64,000 nucleotides of DNA from Rhododendron vialii (Eukaryota; Streptophyta; Magnoliopsida; Ericales; Ericaceae), in NCBI RefSeq assembly GCF_030253575.1, contig NC_080569.1, positions 23,120,001 to 23,184,000 of the forward strand. Reading direction: 5' to 3'. Below the pieces are notes generated by a model. That model was given only the letters and a program-made list of their open reading frames with translations, ran no database searches and was not told the origin of the DNA. The stretch's first letter is position 1, and each line of letters starts with the position of its first letter. This document shows positions 22,198-35,323 of this stretch, piece by piece. The position numbers and the translations under genes are program-made.

Positions 22198-25100
22198 AAC
22201 AAGAAAGTGGAGTGCAAGTTGGCATATGGATTGTGGATCGATGCATCTTGGGGTGGATTTAATTAAATACATACTATCAACCGAATCGAGTTTAAGGTTC
22301 ATCTGATACCGGTAGCTAGCGATCACATTTTTCTAGATTTTCGTAATTGACCCCTTTCTTGCGTTTTACTTGTGGCCTCTCGAAATGACTAGACGGTCCT
22401 GTTCAATCCATTTGTGGGTCATTTACGGCTTTGATTATTGAATCTAGTATAATTTATTTATAACATTCATCTTAAAAACCTCAACATAACCCTAATCATT
22501 TATATATCCAAAGATAAATGTGTTTCCAAATCATTTTAGGCAGTACCCTATCCACATGATTTTCATCGTGACTGCTGCACTCAACAAATTCTAGAGTATG
22601 TGAGCATGGCTTCGATTATCAAAGTTGACCGAACACGATGTATTGGAAAGGATCAGGTTGCATTCCGCTAAAGAAAATAAGTACTTAATTTTTTGAATTA
22701 AAGATGATGTATTGTGAGAGAATAACCTATTTTGTAAAGTGAAAAATAAGTACTTAAAAAATAAGAATCTTAACAGGACGGACCTAAAAGTAATTCCATG
22801 CTAATCTATAAAAGATGCATACAAAGTGGTGGTGTTTGAAATTGTTGGGATTGGGTCTACGATTAGGATGCTGTGAACTTGTAAAGTAACTCAACGTTGG
22901 CTGAAAAATGGTCAACAAGTTCATGTGAACATAATTTACAATCCTGTGTTGAATTTTTTTTCAAAATTTAATCATCAATTCTTTGGAGTCTTTGACGACT
23001 TCGCCAAAACAATTAATTAATCCTGGAATGAAATCTCCGATTGATTTATGAAATGGAGAGAATCCTTTAGAATCTGCAATTTAGTTGGAGCCATTAAATC
23101 GGACATCGTGTGGCTTTTCTAAAAAAAAAAAAACGAAAAAGAAAAAAGAAGTCTCCCTTGGTTTATTACTTTATTTCCATTCTTACGTCCGTCAACTGAA
23201 AATAAGTAAATATTATGATAACGTCTAGGAATACAATTTCAGAAAACAACTCTACAAACAGTTATATATGTCTGGATCCGTTCGATGTATATTATATATA
23301 TGTCTCACATGCATCCTGCGAAATTCTGGATACGGTTGTGCCCGATTTTGTGTTTTGAAGTTGTGTAATTCCAAACTTCACGATTACTTGAATCGAATGT
23401 GGATAACATTTTTTTTTTCTTTCTTTTTTGATCCTCAACGTGGAGAACTTGAACCCTGCTATATATTAACCAGAACAATATTCCTCCTTTCGCACTATTT
23501 ATTTGTCTATTTTTTGGAATAGTGACAGATCGATGTAGTACAACATTGAATTAATTGCACGAGATTTCATCTTCAAGATAAGTACTATATGTGTTATTGA
23601 AAATGGATAAAAATAGTCAATCCACAAGTTAATTAAAGAAGAATTAATGCCAAAAAAGATTGAAAATTAATAAGAGAATGAAGGTTAATTTGCTATTAAT
23701 TAACCACAAAAGGGCTAATGAAGCGTGCAGTGCAAGTCATGGATTAATCCAGCTTCCTTAGAAATATCAATTTATTTAGACAAGCATAGCTATGTGACAG
23801 CTGAAAAAACAAGTTAACTAGCAAAATAGTACACTCCGTATTTTGCAATAGGAAATAATAAAAAAAATACATGCGGGAGTTCAAAGCAATCTATCTTACC
23901 AACGATTTGAATCATGACATGCAATCCCTCCATCTCTACTTGTCGAATCCTCATTCATATATAACACTTATAGTGCTTAACCACCGCTACGTACCTTAAA
24001 TATTCCACGAGCTTTCTGTTTGTTTCCCGTACTCATTTTTGAAGGAGTACTTAAATGGGTTGACGAATATGATAAATTTTTAGAGATCTTCAATACGTCT
24101 AAAGAATCCATTGATCAATGAAGATCACACACATATTTATATCACCTTAGGCCAACCAACGTTGCTCAAGCGCATCTAAAATCGCTCGAGCACAATTTTC
24201 GAGTAGGACTTGCTTGACACGTCTCTCGACCTTCGCTTGAGTGACAAAAGTAGCTCAGGCGCATCCAAAGTCGCTTGATCAACTTTCGAAATGGACTAAA
24301 GCATGATAGGCTCGTTTCGTAAAAAACTCACACTCTTGTATTCCTTTTAACTTAATATAAGTTATGTTGTGGGTTTAAAAAAAAAAAAGCATGACAGGCT
24401 CGCATATATAGACTTAATAAAAGTTTGAATGGGGAAACTACCTTGTTTGATTTAACTCCCATCTCATCTTATTTTTCTTTCTGCACGTTTCTCAATACAT
24501 TTTTCTTTCTATCTATCTCAACTCATTACCACTCAGGCAAAGTTGTAGGCTCTTGTAGCCTTTTATATCTACTTTCGAACTCAAGTTGAGTCATCTCATT
24601 CGGAAACCGAACGGAAAGATAATTTAAGATATAGTAATAGAAATATGGAAAGATATATAGATTAATTCTTTTCCACATAAACTTTAAACATGCTCTCTAA
24701 AAAATAAATAACAACTCGATAAATGAGACAAACGAGATTTTTACTTTTTTTTGGTCAAAATAGCAGGAGATCAATTGCATTTATAGGAAATAAGCATACA
24801 TCAAACAACTAAAAAGGGTTAACCATCCCACCCAAATAGAAATAATAACCAAAAAGTCTAGATTCACAAGCTTGTTAACTCCAGAACCTCACAAACCAAT
24901 ACACGAGATTAAGTATGTGTTTTGCAAGTAAAATTGCCAACACACAAGAACTCGGCTTTTGGAGAGGCCTACGCATCCAATAACATTCGTTTTCTTAATT
25001 TGTACAACAGTTTATTGAAATGCAAGAGGAAGAATTCAAGGAAAGGTTCCATGCTCTTAGATGATTTGGAGGGAAAATTTGTCTAAGAGGAAGAAGCGTT

Positions 25101-25241
25101 CGAGGATGGTACGTGACTTTCTTTGGAATTTTAATTTTGAGGTTTGGCGGATTAGGTTGTGGTTTCTTGGTTTCGGCTTTATCCTTTGGTTTACTCTCTT
25201 TGAGTTTGGGTGTAATTTTTAGTCCTAGTTTGTTCAGGGGT
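22036..25241. other. Intergenic DNA without a recognised gene
   Basis: AT-rich sequence with an (AAT)n run at 22170-22197. Positions about 23240-23380 resemble 3470-3620 ('gttatatatgtctggatccgtt'-type text). No open frame here has family features. Confidence 0.5.
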
Positions 25242-26628
25242 CACTACAAGAAAAACGGAATTTGTCAACGGCCAAAAGTGTTGGCAAAGGTGTCGCAAAA
25301 CGCTGTTATAGACCTTTGTGCCCTATACCAGTGCTTGAGTAAAGCGCTGGGGCACAACCGCCGCAATCACACTATCCCAGCGCTTTTTGTGGGCGTTGGT
25401 ATAGATTAATTTTTACCAACGTTTTGTTTCCCAGTGCTTTAAAGCGCTGGCATAGCTCCTTTACCCAAAACCAAAATGCACGAGGCGGGAAGCACCTGTG
25501 CTGTTACCAGGTTTCGATCACTGGACCTTGCCCTCGCTGACACCTATGCATACCTTCTCCAACCACTAGACCAAACACCATTTTCGTTACATGACTTGAA
25601 TTATTTAATATATCACATATGTTTAACATCTATTTTTTTGTTAACTATTAGGTAGATTATTATTATTGTAAAAAGGGTGAATCACTCCTCCCAGGAGAAT
25701 TATTTTTTACGTTCTATGCTTTATTTTTGTTCCACTAACATTTTAAAAGCTTTATTTTAGTAGTTTTTATATTTGTATTTTACAGGATCTTCTCCCACCA
25801 CTATCATTACGACCCCAAATAATGCATCTAATGAGAATATTACTTATTTTGATTGATGCAAAATTTTACGGGAATGATTTAATCAACAAGGACAACAAAA
25901 TGAACAAATTGGATCATCGTGATTGTGTCGCGATCGAGACATTAAAGTATTAGATGCATTCCGACCCTCACCAAAGTCTTTATTTTTTTATTTGAACCGT
26001 CTATTTTTCACATTATGGAGTTCATCATTCTTACCAAGAATAAAGTTAATCGGGTATCATTACACACTTGATCCATCATTGTCACCAAAATTAAAGATCA
26101 TTGGATATCGACGACCGTCTGATCGGACAACATTTGATGCATCCCTAGGCATTTAAATATTAGATCGCAACCCGACCCTCACAAGAGTTTTTATTTTTCG
26201 ATCTGAACTGTCTGTCTTTTACACATTACGTAATTCATCAATCGTACCAAGAATGAAGTTGATTGGGTATCGCTACACATTTGATCGAATAGTATTAAAA
26301 AATGTATAACATATAGTAATATTATTAGATTTTGGTCGATCAATTTATTTTTTCATTGGGTCTACTCCCGCGCTTTTTCTTGGGCCGTTGGTAAATGGGG
26401 AGTCTATTCCAGCGCTTTTTCTAAACACTGGTAAATGAGGGGCCAATTCCAACGCTTTTGCTTGGGCGCTGGGAAAGGATCAGTCTATTCCAGCGCTTTT
26501 GGTTTGAGTGTTGGGAATTCCCCATTCTAGCAGCGGCTAAAAAAAGCGCTGGTATAAACCTCCTATTGTAGCGCTTTTTGCAAGCGCTGGTAAAAAAAGC
26601 GCTGGTGTTGATCAAATTTCTTGTAGTG
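25242..26628. mobile_element. Non-autonomous CACTA (En/Spm) element
   Basis: It begins CACTACAAGAAAAA and ends TTTCTTGTAGTG, with 3-bp target duplication GGT on both sides (25239-25241 and 26629-26631). Both subterminal regions are packed with the palindromic 'agcgctgg/ccagcgct' motif, the usual CACTA transposase-binding repeat pattern. The 1387-bp interior has no transposase. It has an internal duplication at about 25960-26290 (offset roughly 211 bp) and a SINE-like head at about 25490-25575. Confidence 0.92.
25490..25577 (-). mobile_element. tRNA-derived SINE head inside the CACTA element
   Basis: Read on the minus strand, an A-box-like 'tctagtggttgg' is followed about 45 bp later by a B-box-like 'tgatcgaaacctgg'. 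The spacing and lack of a tRNA fold argue for a SINE head rather than a tRNA gene. Its 3' end was not defined. Confidence 0.45.
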
Positions 26629-26949
26629 GGTGTTAAGGAGGTTTTTGTGTGGTTTGTCGTTTTGGTTGGTTCCTTGCCTTTGATAAGCACCCAATAATGT
26701 AATGTAAGGTGCGCTAGTTATCTAGTTTTCTTCAATTTCGTCATTAATTTAGTTGTTTTTATTTACTTTTGTACGTAAGGTATGTTTTTAGTGATTTCAG
26801 GTAATCGTGTGAATAAGGCATGTTTTGACATCATGGATGGCCCGACTGCATCCAAGTACCTGAGGAACCAATGAAGACCCTGTCGGCCCTTGAAAATCTG
26901 TCTAAGTATGAAAAAATCACTTTTCAAAAAAATATCAATTTTCGAGATA

Positions 26950-28440
26950 AAAAATGACGGTAATTGATACTTGAATTTTTCTAAGATCAACTTCAAATTT
27001 GCAAGGTTTTATTCGAAGAGCAATGTCATATTTTGAGCCATTTCTTCGATAGAAAAATGTGTTGTTTCTTATTTTACACTAAAAGCTGGGGGTCAACATT
27101 TTGATTGGATTGAAATCTCAACATTTTGATAATGCCATTATTTTCAAATGGGGGGTACTTCCTTATTTTCATTAAATAAATTAAAGTAAAGAAAGTGTAA
27201 AAGAAATGTTTAAAGTGCAATCTTTACTTAAGTTTAGAGAATGGAAATAAGATGTTGTGAAAGCTATTGGGTGTTACGGAAGTTGATGGGAGCTGTGAAG
27301 CTGAAGCTGGATCTAAAGAGCTTGGTATCGGTACCTATTGTTTTCTTCTATCGGTACCGAGTGCATTAGCAGGACCTTAATGACAGCAGTTATCAAGCTC
27401 GGTACCGGTACCACCTAATCCATTCTATCGGTACCGAGGGCCTTCAGAGCAGAATCTTCAGAGCATCTTTGGGATATTCCGTGCGCAAACCTTGGAGAAT
27501 ATAAATACCCCGTTATGTTACCATTGCACGATTTGGACATAAATGTACCCATTTTTAGATCTATAATAGATTTACTTGCTTTCTGAATTGTTCTTCATTT
27601 CCAGCACTTTAATTCTAATTTTCTGCTTTAGTTAATTAGTTTTTTCTACTTTTGTTTTTATTAAAGATGTAACCGCTATTCCGATCTATCATTTAATCTA
27701 GTTTTCTTCTAGTGTTGTTATGTCATTATGTTTAGTAGATTTTTGTTTGCTCTTATCTTCATAGATATGTGTAAGTAGTTTTCCAAGGTTAGGTCATAGA
27801 ATGATTAGCACCTCATGACTCTAGTAAAATTACGTTTTTACCATAAAGTTTGAATCTTTGGTTCGAAAATTGATGTGGGGTTCAGGTTTGTTTGTCAAAT
27901 TGCTAAGGTGTTAACCTCCATGATCATGTGTACGTAAGAGCATCGCTTACTTACCACACATGATACTTGGAGCTCTGTCGCTCGAGGCGTTTGCTAAATA
28001 AATTCTAGAGCTAGCTTGATAATCAAACCATTCTATCTTCCGGGTTAAGAACCTTAGTTGAGTATCTTAAACCGCGTATTTGGGTGAGAAATATAATTGG
28101 ACTTGAGTCGTGGGTGTTAATTATTCCTAGACTTAACCTGCTTTTTATCTAGTTTATTCGCTTTTAATTTAGCCTTTTTACTTTCCACCGCATACATAAA
28201 ATAAAGTTGGCTGTCTAAAAGCCGAAAGCCCTTTCTTACATCTACAAATCCAACCAAGTCGTATTAATTTTTCCCTTGGGTACGATCCCGGTCTTCCGGA
28301 TTATTATGTTTCAATTGGACGCTTATATTCTACGCTTGGAGTGATCTTATTTGATATATCGACGAACGAAACAGCCTTCCTTTTAGTTTGATTTTCGGGT
28401 GGCATTTTCGCCAGTGTGCTCGCGATTCGTTAAATCCTTA
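26950..28440 (+). mobile_element. Possible LTR retrotransposon remnant
   Basis: Text typical of a plant LTR is seen. There is a TATA-like 'tataaatacccc' at about 27500, palindromic 'cggtaccg' repeats upstream, long U3/R-like sequence, and a 3' part reading 'tgggtacgatcccggtcttc' followed by 'cggattattatg'. No matching second LTR, primer-binding site or gag-pol frame was found, so this may be a solo or truncated LTR. Borders are guesses. Confidence 0.3.
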
Positions 28441-29301
28441 TACAGAGTAACTGCTGGTCTTGAATTTTATCTGTGGCTGTGATCAAGTATATATCTATCC
28501 ATCCATATTACATGCCAAAAGTGTGGAAAATGAAATGCTGATCAACCAAAATAGTTTGCAGTACAAATAGAGATTAAAATTTCCTGATAAAACAAAAATG
28601 AAGAATAATCCAGACTTTGGACGTATTACTATAGAACCCGGGTCGTTTTCACTTTTCACCATATTCGGGATATCCCATTCAAATGATGGACCACACCTAT
28701 TGGCCGGGTCTCCTATCCTTTGTGGTTACTCTTCCTTAGTACTGTTTCATTTTACGTCGTCTAGCTAGAGTTTTATTCCGGTTTACGCCATATATATATA
28801 TATATCAAGGGCTTGATCCGAACAGTTTTTTACTGAACGGTTCAAATAAAAACTGCTCAAATCAAGCATTTCCTAGTCATTTTTTTGGCTAATTTATCGC
28901 GGGCACTCTTAAAATCACATTCTGTACACATTGAACGGTTCGGATTATAAAAATTTGATCGGAAACTATGAAATTGAGATTTAAGGTGTTTTTTTAGGTG
29001 TTTTTTTGGATGTCCCTTGAACCGCCCCGTGTGTATATATATAGGTTGAATGTTGTTTGTGTGGGCCTAATATATTCTTGAACTAGGCTTTTCTCTTATT
29101 AAAATAAATTTTCAAAAATTGATTTCTACACTACCCTAATTGCTGCAAACACTATTTTTTCTTTTGTCTTTTTTGTCTTTTAGCAGATGAATTTACAAAA
29201 TAGTCCCTGTAATTTTTAAAAGGTATGTGCATGCAAGGACTGTTCCGTAAATTCAACCGCTAAATTAAAAGACAAAAAAAGAGAGGAGTGTTTGCATCAA
29301 T

Positions 29302-29609
29302 CACTACAAGAAAAAGTGGTTTTGTCGACGCTTTTTTTAGCGGCGTTTCAAAAACGCCGGCATAGGTGACTTTTCCTAGCGTTTTTGGAAAAACGTCGCC
29401 AAAAAGGATATTTTTACTCATTAATCAATCTCGACGTTTTTCAAAAAATGCCACCAAATATCTTTGTCGACGTTTTTTAAACGCCAGAAACCTAAGCCGA
29501 CATTGGCGTCCCCGGCATTTGCAAAAATGCCGCTAAAACTTTTTCCGGCGTTTTTCGGGTCTTTTCTGACTTTTTTCAAACGCCGGTATATGCAATTATT
29601 TTTGTAGTG
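29302..29609. mobile_element. Short CACTA element
   Basis: It begins CACTACAAGAAAAAG and ends TTTTTGTAGTG, with 3-bp duplication AAT on both sides (29299-29301 and 29610-29612). Only 308 bp long, it consists almost wholly of subterminal 'aaacgccgg' and 'gcgttttt' motifs. These differ from the 'agcgctgg' set of the CACTA element at 25242. Confidence 0.9.
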
Positions 29610-32210
29610 AATTAGGGGAATGTAGAAATCAATTTCTTAAATTTTAGACAACCTAACGGTTGATGAGCTCAATTTTCAATTCTAATAGTGGGAGAGAGAT
29701 CTCTATGGCGATCTTGTCCATCCATGAGTCCAATCCAAAATTATGTGATAAAAGAAGCCAATGCAACTTTTTTTTTTTTTGAAAGGCAAGCCAATGCAAC
29801 TTTAAGAATATCATTTTCAGGTACAACATATACTAAGTATTTGATTTCATCAAGATCTTGGAAGTTCGAATCTCAAGAAAGCCAAACATTTCAAACATTG
29901 GGATCACTGAAGAGTTTGTTCGATCGTGAAATTTGGGACCCCGGTATTAATCAAGCTGTGCGCAAACTGGTTCGAACATCTATATTAAAAATTAAAAATC
30001 AGTAATTTTTGTGATTATCATCCTTTTGTCGCCTTAAAGTTTTGTGGTAATCTATAGTTGTGTCACTCAGCATAATTAAATACTGAAATATGCATTTTAA
30101 AAGCACAAGAAATACAATGAGGCCGACCATCCCATCGATGACGAATCACCCTAAAGCCCATACTTTATAATTGTGTGGGTGCATATCCCACCGCTGGATT
30201 TTTGTTTTGTTGATGATAGTAACCATGCAATGAACAACGAAAACGTTGACACCTCCCTTGCGTTGAGATCCACACACACTACATCATCATTGTGTGCGGA
30301 CTCCATACTTAATGTGAGAGAATTTGTGGTTGTTGTTTTTGGCAAATCATGCTGCACGATCTTTAGTGTTCTATTAATTGTGATTCACGAAAATAATCTT
30401 TGGCCTTTTTGTTGGAAGGTTTGCCTGCAAGTTACGTAAAATACATTGGCAGAGAGAGAGAGAGAGGGAGAGAGAGAGAGAGAGGGGTATAATTACCTCT
30501 TCCACTAAAACCAAACAATGATGTGAGAGAACTAGTTTTTGGAGAACTTTTCCTTTCTTGTGCATTTTGGAAAAGTTGTGTTTCTAATTTTGGTACAAAA
30601 AATAATTTAAAAAAAAAAAAAAAACTTGAAAGAGCTCCTTAGAGCATGTCCTAATTTTGCACAGTTCGCTGGTTATATATGTGCACAAAGACTACTAGGG
30701 ACGTGCTAGGCCCCTTCCAATAAGGGATCCTTTCTTGAGTTAAGTTAAGGATCTCTTCCTTTCAGATCGAATTTTGATGACCTGAACCGTTCAATGTGTT
30801 CAGAATGTGATCTTAGGAGTACTCGCAAGAATTCTGCTCAAAATATGACGGTAAGTGCTTGATTCAAACAACTTTTCATAAAGCTTGACAGGAACTGTTC
30901 TATGCAAAAAAAAAAAGTTTGGATCAAACATTTTCTGGTTATATTTTGAGCCGATTTCTCTTGGATACCTTTAAAAACATATATATTTTAAACAAATTGA
31001 ACGGTTTGGATTATCAAAATATGATCCAGAAGACTCCAAACTATGAGGTTTTTAACTTAGGTCCTCATTTTAAGGTCATTATTAGAAGCTCATTGCCAAT
31101 TGTGCCTAGTTCAAGATGATTAGTTAACAAAATTTGTCTAGGGACCTATTTGGCTAGCCTAGAGATTCTTAAAGCTGATCATTTCGAATTTTGATTTTCA
31201 GAATGATCACCATATATGTATTTTTGGAAAAATCTACATTACACACCCCTTAAAATGGTGTATCATATACACTTATTTTATGGTTCATTCATAACATTTT
31301 AGTATGTTTCGTAACTTTTGTTCTAAAATTCACAACCTTTCAGCAGTACGATTCGTAACATTTTTATTATGATTCATAATATTTTGGTGTATCTTGTAAC
31401 CTTTATACGATTCGTAACTTTTTAGCAATACGATTCATTATATATTCTCTATAATTCATAACATTTTAGGGGTGCTAATGATACACACCAAAATAAGAGG
31501 TGTGTATTGTAGTCTTTCCTCCCCTTTTTTTTATTACTATATTTCCTTTAGGAATTAAAACATATATGCGCGCATTTGGTTAGACCTGGTAGCTTTTTCT
31601 GTTTGCATAATCAAGAAGTAATTATTTAGATATGATTTGATCTCACCAAATGCAATTGCTGGTTGAACAGTACTTGGTGGCCTTAATTAGGAGCTTGTTG
31701 GATCAAAAGAGTGATTATGCATATCTAGGAGGCAAAGATATTTTAATAAATACATAGTTGAAAAATCAACAATAGATTGGTACAGGCACTAGGATAAGTA
31801 CATAGATGATGAGTTCATTTCCTGCGTGGTCAGCCTTGATAACCTAGAAAAGAGAACTTGATATCGGTGCGGTGCCGATCAACACCCCCTATACTTAAGA
31901 CATAATATTTGTGGAGAAAAGTATATGGAGCTCAAGCGAATTAACAATTTCTAGTACGATAAATGAGATAGACTGTAGCCCAAGGGCCCAAAATTGATTC
32001 AACGGCTTTAATTTACTCTAGATTGTCATTTAAGTGGTTAAGGGCATTGAAATCCGTTTATGTAAGGAGGGCCTATATATGAACTTCGGATAGGCCCCTT
32101 AATCTCAGGGACTGCAATGGTAATAAAAATTAAAAAAATGAACATAAAAAGGAGATACCGATTTTTATGAACAGAATGAAGCCTTGAAACAAAGCGATCG
32201 ATAAAAAGTA
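29610..32210. other. Intergenic DNA without a recognised gene
   Basis: AT-rich sequence with a (GA)n tract at 30451-30484. About 28810-29000 and 30750-31080 share 'gaacggttcggattat'-type repeats. About 31250-31500 has inverted 'tgtgtatcattag'-like text. Open frames at 29688-30005 and 30173-30439 lack any family motif. Confidence 0.45.
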
Positions 32211-32460
32211 CTCCCTCCGTTCCGGTTTGTTTGTCCACTTTTTGATTTTTTGAGAGCGTTTGACCTCTTAAAGAATTGACTATAATTTTCAATTTGTAAT
32301 ATTTTTAATATGCAATATGGATCTTGTTTGATAGATTTCAATTAGTTTTATTATACAAAATCTTCAAAATCATAAAAAACATTATAAAATATAAGATATA
32401 AGTATATTTTTGTAAAACACGTATTTCGACAATTGGACAAACAAATTGAGACGGAGGGAG
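32211..32460. mobile_element. Stowaway MITE, family B
   Basis: CTCCCTCCGTTCCGGTTTGT at the left pairs with 'acaaattgagacggagggag' at the right; TA flanks both sides. The 250-bp interior is unlike family A. Confidence 0.9.
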
Positions 32461-32484
32461 TACTGATTTGTCGACAGTTCTTAC

Positions 32485-32617
32485 TGCAACCACATTGCTC
32501 AAACCTCGTTTTCTTCAAAAACAAGGTCAATACAGGCTTGGCTTCTTCCTTTTCCGCAACTAATGGATTTGCAGGCGCAAGTATTAAGTTGTGCGACCCC
32601 TGCGTTACCCGATTCAG
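32485..32617 (-). other. Candidate isolated exon, two frames open
   Basis: On the minus strand a 133-bp stretch runs between an acceptor-like TTGCAG and a donor-like GTAAGA. One frame reads through with a plausible composition (APANPLVAEKEEAKPVLTLF). A second frame reads a Cys-rich segment (NTCACKSISCGKG) and stops inside. A second possible exon lies at about 32762-32800. I cannot identify the family. It may be a pseudogene remnant next to the Stowaway element. Confidence 0.25.
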
Positions 32618-33364
32618 CTGCAATTCAGCAAAACAAAATTTGCAAAATTGTTAGACAATAAATTAATTAAAGGAAAAACAATGGTGAGCTTCTTATTGGA
32701 GGTACGGAAGTCGGTAGTTGTACATGCAGCAAGGAGAAGAATTAAAAAGGAAGAACAACTCACCATATTTAGCGTGGCAGAAGAACAATTTATTGGGAAA
32801 GGTGAGTTGAGTCCTGATCTGATACCATATCAAAGCAAAAATTTTAGTATTCTCAACTTGGAAATAGAAACAGTGAAGCATAGAAAGAACTCGATCCCAG
32901 CCACTATTTTTGCTTATCGACGAATTGCAACTTTTGCTTATCGATCCAAAAATAACTTTAAAACATGACGTTATAGAAACACCACTTGGATCTATCGTTT
33001 TTTTTTTTTAATCAGTGAAATTCAGTATTGTCAAAATAGTCAGTTTGTTGACTTCTTTGCATTTGAATAAGTATACACAAATTCAGGAGTAACAAATTAA
33101 CACCCGTAATAATCAAAATCTTTTTATTCGATCCAATTAAGTTTGGCCAAATACTATACAGCCTAGGCAAAAGTAAGAAAAGAGTGTTTTGCAAGGGTGG
33201 TCCTTGAGAGAAGAGCTTAGCAAGATAGGGTAAGGACCTGTTCTTGCCCCTGTTTTCAAGTAACAAAACATTAGAGCCTAGAGGTTAACCACATATATAT
33301 TATTTCTTTTTTTTGTCGTAGAAAGTCCAAATATGGTAAAGTCCTTCCACGTACGCATGTGTAC

Positions 33365-33367
<3 letters not shown>

Positions 33368-33444
<77 letters not shown>
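33368..33444. repeat. Long (GA)n microsatellite
   Basis: 77 bp of uninterrupted GA repeat, the longest simple repeat in the window. Open frames across it are artefacts. Confidence 0.97.
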
Positions 33445-33446
<2 letters not shown>

Positions 33447-33874
33447 TTTTATCGGTTTCTCTATCCATCAATAGCACCCCCCCTACCCTAAATAAAGGAA
33501 AAAGAATGTCAAAGAATGTGTGCCCGCTTATTAAACATCAAAATCTAAGTAATACGACAAAAATGTTCGTGAGTGTTGATATATATATATAGATTACCAC
33601 CAGTTTCATTCACAAGATGAAGTGACTACTTCTAGGCGCAATCGGATTAGTTTGGTGGACTAGTTTTTGCAGCGAATTGGACATGTCAATTTTGGAAAAA
33701 TCAACATCAAAACCAGTTGAACTAGCTATAAATTAATTTGACCCAAGGGAATGGAATGGAATCAAACCAGGCATGCTTCGATTGGACCAGGAATATAACA
33801 CCAAGTAAACAGGGAACAGTTATCCAACAAATTAAAAAAGGTGCAAACAAAATTTATGATGCATAATGCAATAT

Positions 33875-34134
33875 GCGAAAGCAGGGAATACAAAAAGAAT
33901 TTTCATTTGACCAAAAAAAGAGAGAAGAAAGCAGCGAAAAAAGTACTAAAAAGTACTTTTGTGGATGGAGAGAGCCAAATGCTACACTAGTGTATTAAAT
34001 ATAATGCGAAAGCAGGGAAAACAAAAAGAATTTTCATTTGACGAAAAAGAGAGAGAAGAAAGCAGCGAAAAAAGTACTAAAAAGTACTTTTGTGGATGGA
34101 GAGAGCCAAATGCTACACTAGTGTATTACATATA
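33875..34134. repeat. 131-bp tandem duplication
   Basis: 'gcgaaagcaggga' occurs at 33875 and 34006. The following approximately 125 bp ('aagaattttcatttgac', 'tactaaaaagtacttttgtg', 'gctacactagtgtatta') are nearly identical in both copies, so the duplication is recent. Confidence 0.9.
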
Positions 34135-34668
34135 ACCGAAAGGGAATGGTGTTCGATTAAGGGTTTTTGGTGTAAAAATATTTTGAAAGTTTATTTTTTT
34201 AAACAGTAAAAGTAAAATCTAACTTCACAAATATGAAAGTCAAGCCGATCGCAAGCAATGGAAATACCGACCAAAATCAATCAGGTTGGTTTGGTTTGGT
34301 TTGATTGAGTTGGATCCATCGCTTTAGCATAATAAATAGTAGTATGGCTAAATTAGTGATCAATGATCAGGACTCGATGGCCAACTCTTACGAGCAGTGT
34401 TATGAACAGATCTATGGCTTGAGACACGTATTCGTGTCTAAAGCATTTGTGACTAATAATGTTAGAAGGAAAAAAGTAAGGTTTTGTTAACGAATGCCCC
34501 TAAGCATACGATAAACACTGTATATTCTCCTTCATTCATTTTTTTTGTATGAGAAGTCTAAGAGCCCGTTCCAGAAAACAAATAAGAACTTATTTTTTGT
34601 CCAATAATAAGAGTTGTTCCAAAAAAATAAGGAGGTCGTACTTATTTTTTCAAAATTTACATAGGTAC

Positions 34669-35039
34669 CAATTGGCGTTGGGGAGGGAAATCGTAGCGAC
34701 GGCCTCTCCGGGCCGTATCCGGCCACCAGACGGCCAATCCGAGCCGTCCAAAAATTCTAAAAAAAAAATCGAGAGGGCCAACGGGGGAATCAACGGCATC
34801 CGAGGTGTGTAGGGTGTTTGATCCGAGCACCCCTTTTCCGTGTAGGGTGCTTGATCATATATACAAGGAAAAGTGGTGCTCGGATCAAGCACCTTACACA
34901 CCTCGGATGCCATTGATTCCCACGTAGGCCCCCCACGTTTTTTTTTTTAGAATTTTTGGACAGCTCGGATCGGCCGTCTGGCAGCCGAAAACGGCCCAGT
35001 GCGGCCGCCGGTATGATTTTCCTCCGCCGGCACCCATTA
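34669..35039. mobile_element. Foldback MITE with GC-rich arms
   Basis: Arms of roughly 180 bp are inverted copies: 'gacggccaatccgagc', 'caaaaattct' and 'catccgaggtgtgtagg' on the left return as inverted matches on the right. The centre is 'atcatatatacaagg'. The arms are GC-rich against AT-rich flanks. Open frames read from both strands are mirror images of each other and not genes. Confidence 0.8.
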
Positions 35040-35323
35040 TCATAGCAACATTCTTATTTTTTGTATAAGGCAACTTCAAGCTCAAAAATCATGTGTTTAC
35101 ACAAATAATTTTCCTACCACTATCGATCTTGTTTGATAGATCTCATTGAGATCTTTAATACGGTGCAAAAAAATTGAATTTTTTTGCACATTTACATTAT
35201 TTTTGAGTTTGAAAATGTGAAATGAATTTTTTATTTGAATTTTGTGGAATGACCCTTCTTATTTTTGAATGAGAAGTGGCAAAATAAGTACTTATTTTTT
35301 AAGAAGGTTTCCGGAACGGAGCC

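Noticed and set aside
33359..33592. Arg/Glu-repeat open frame
   Set aside because: Pure translation of the 77-bp GA microsatellite.
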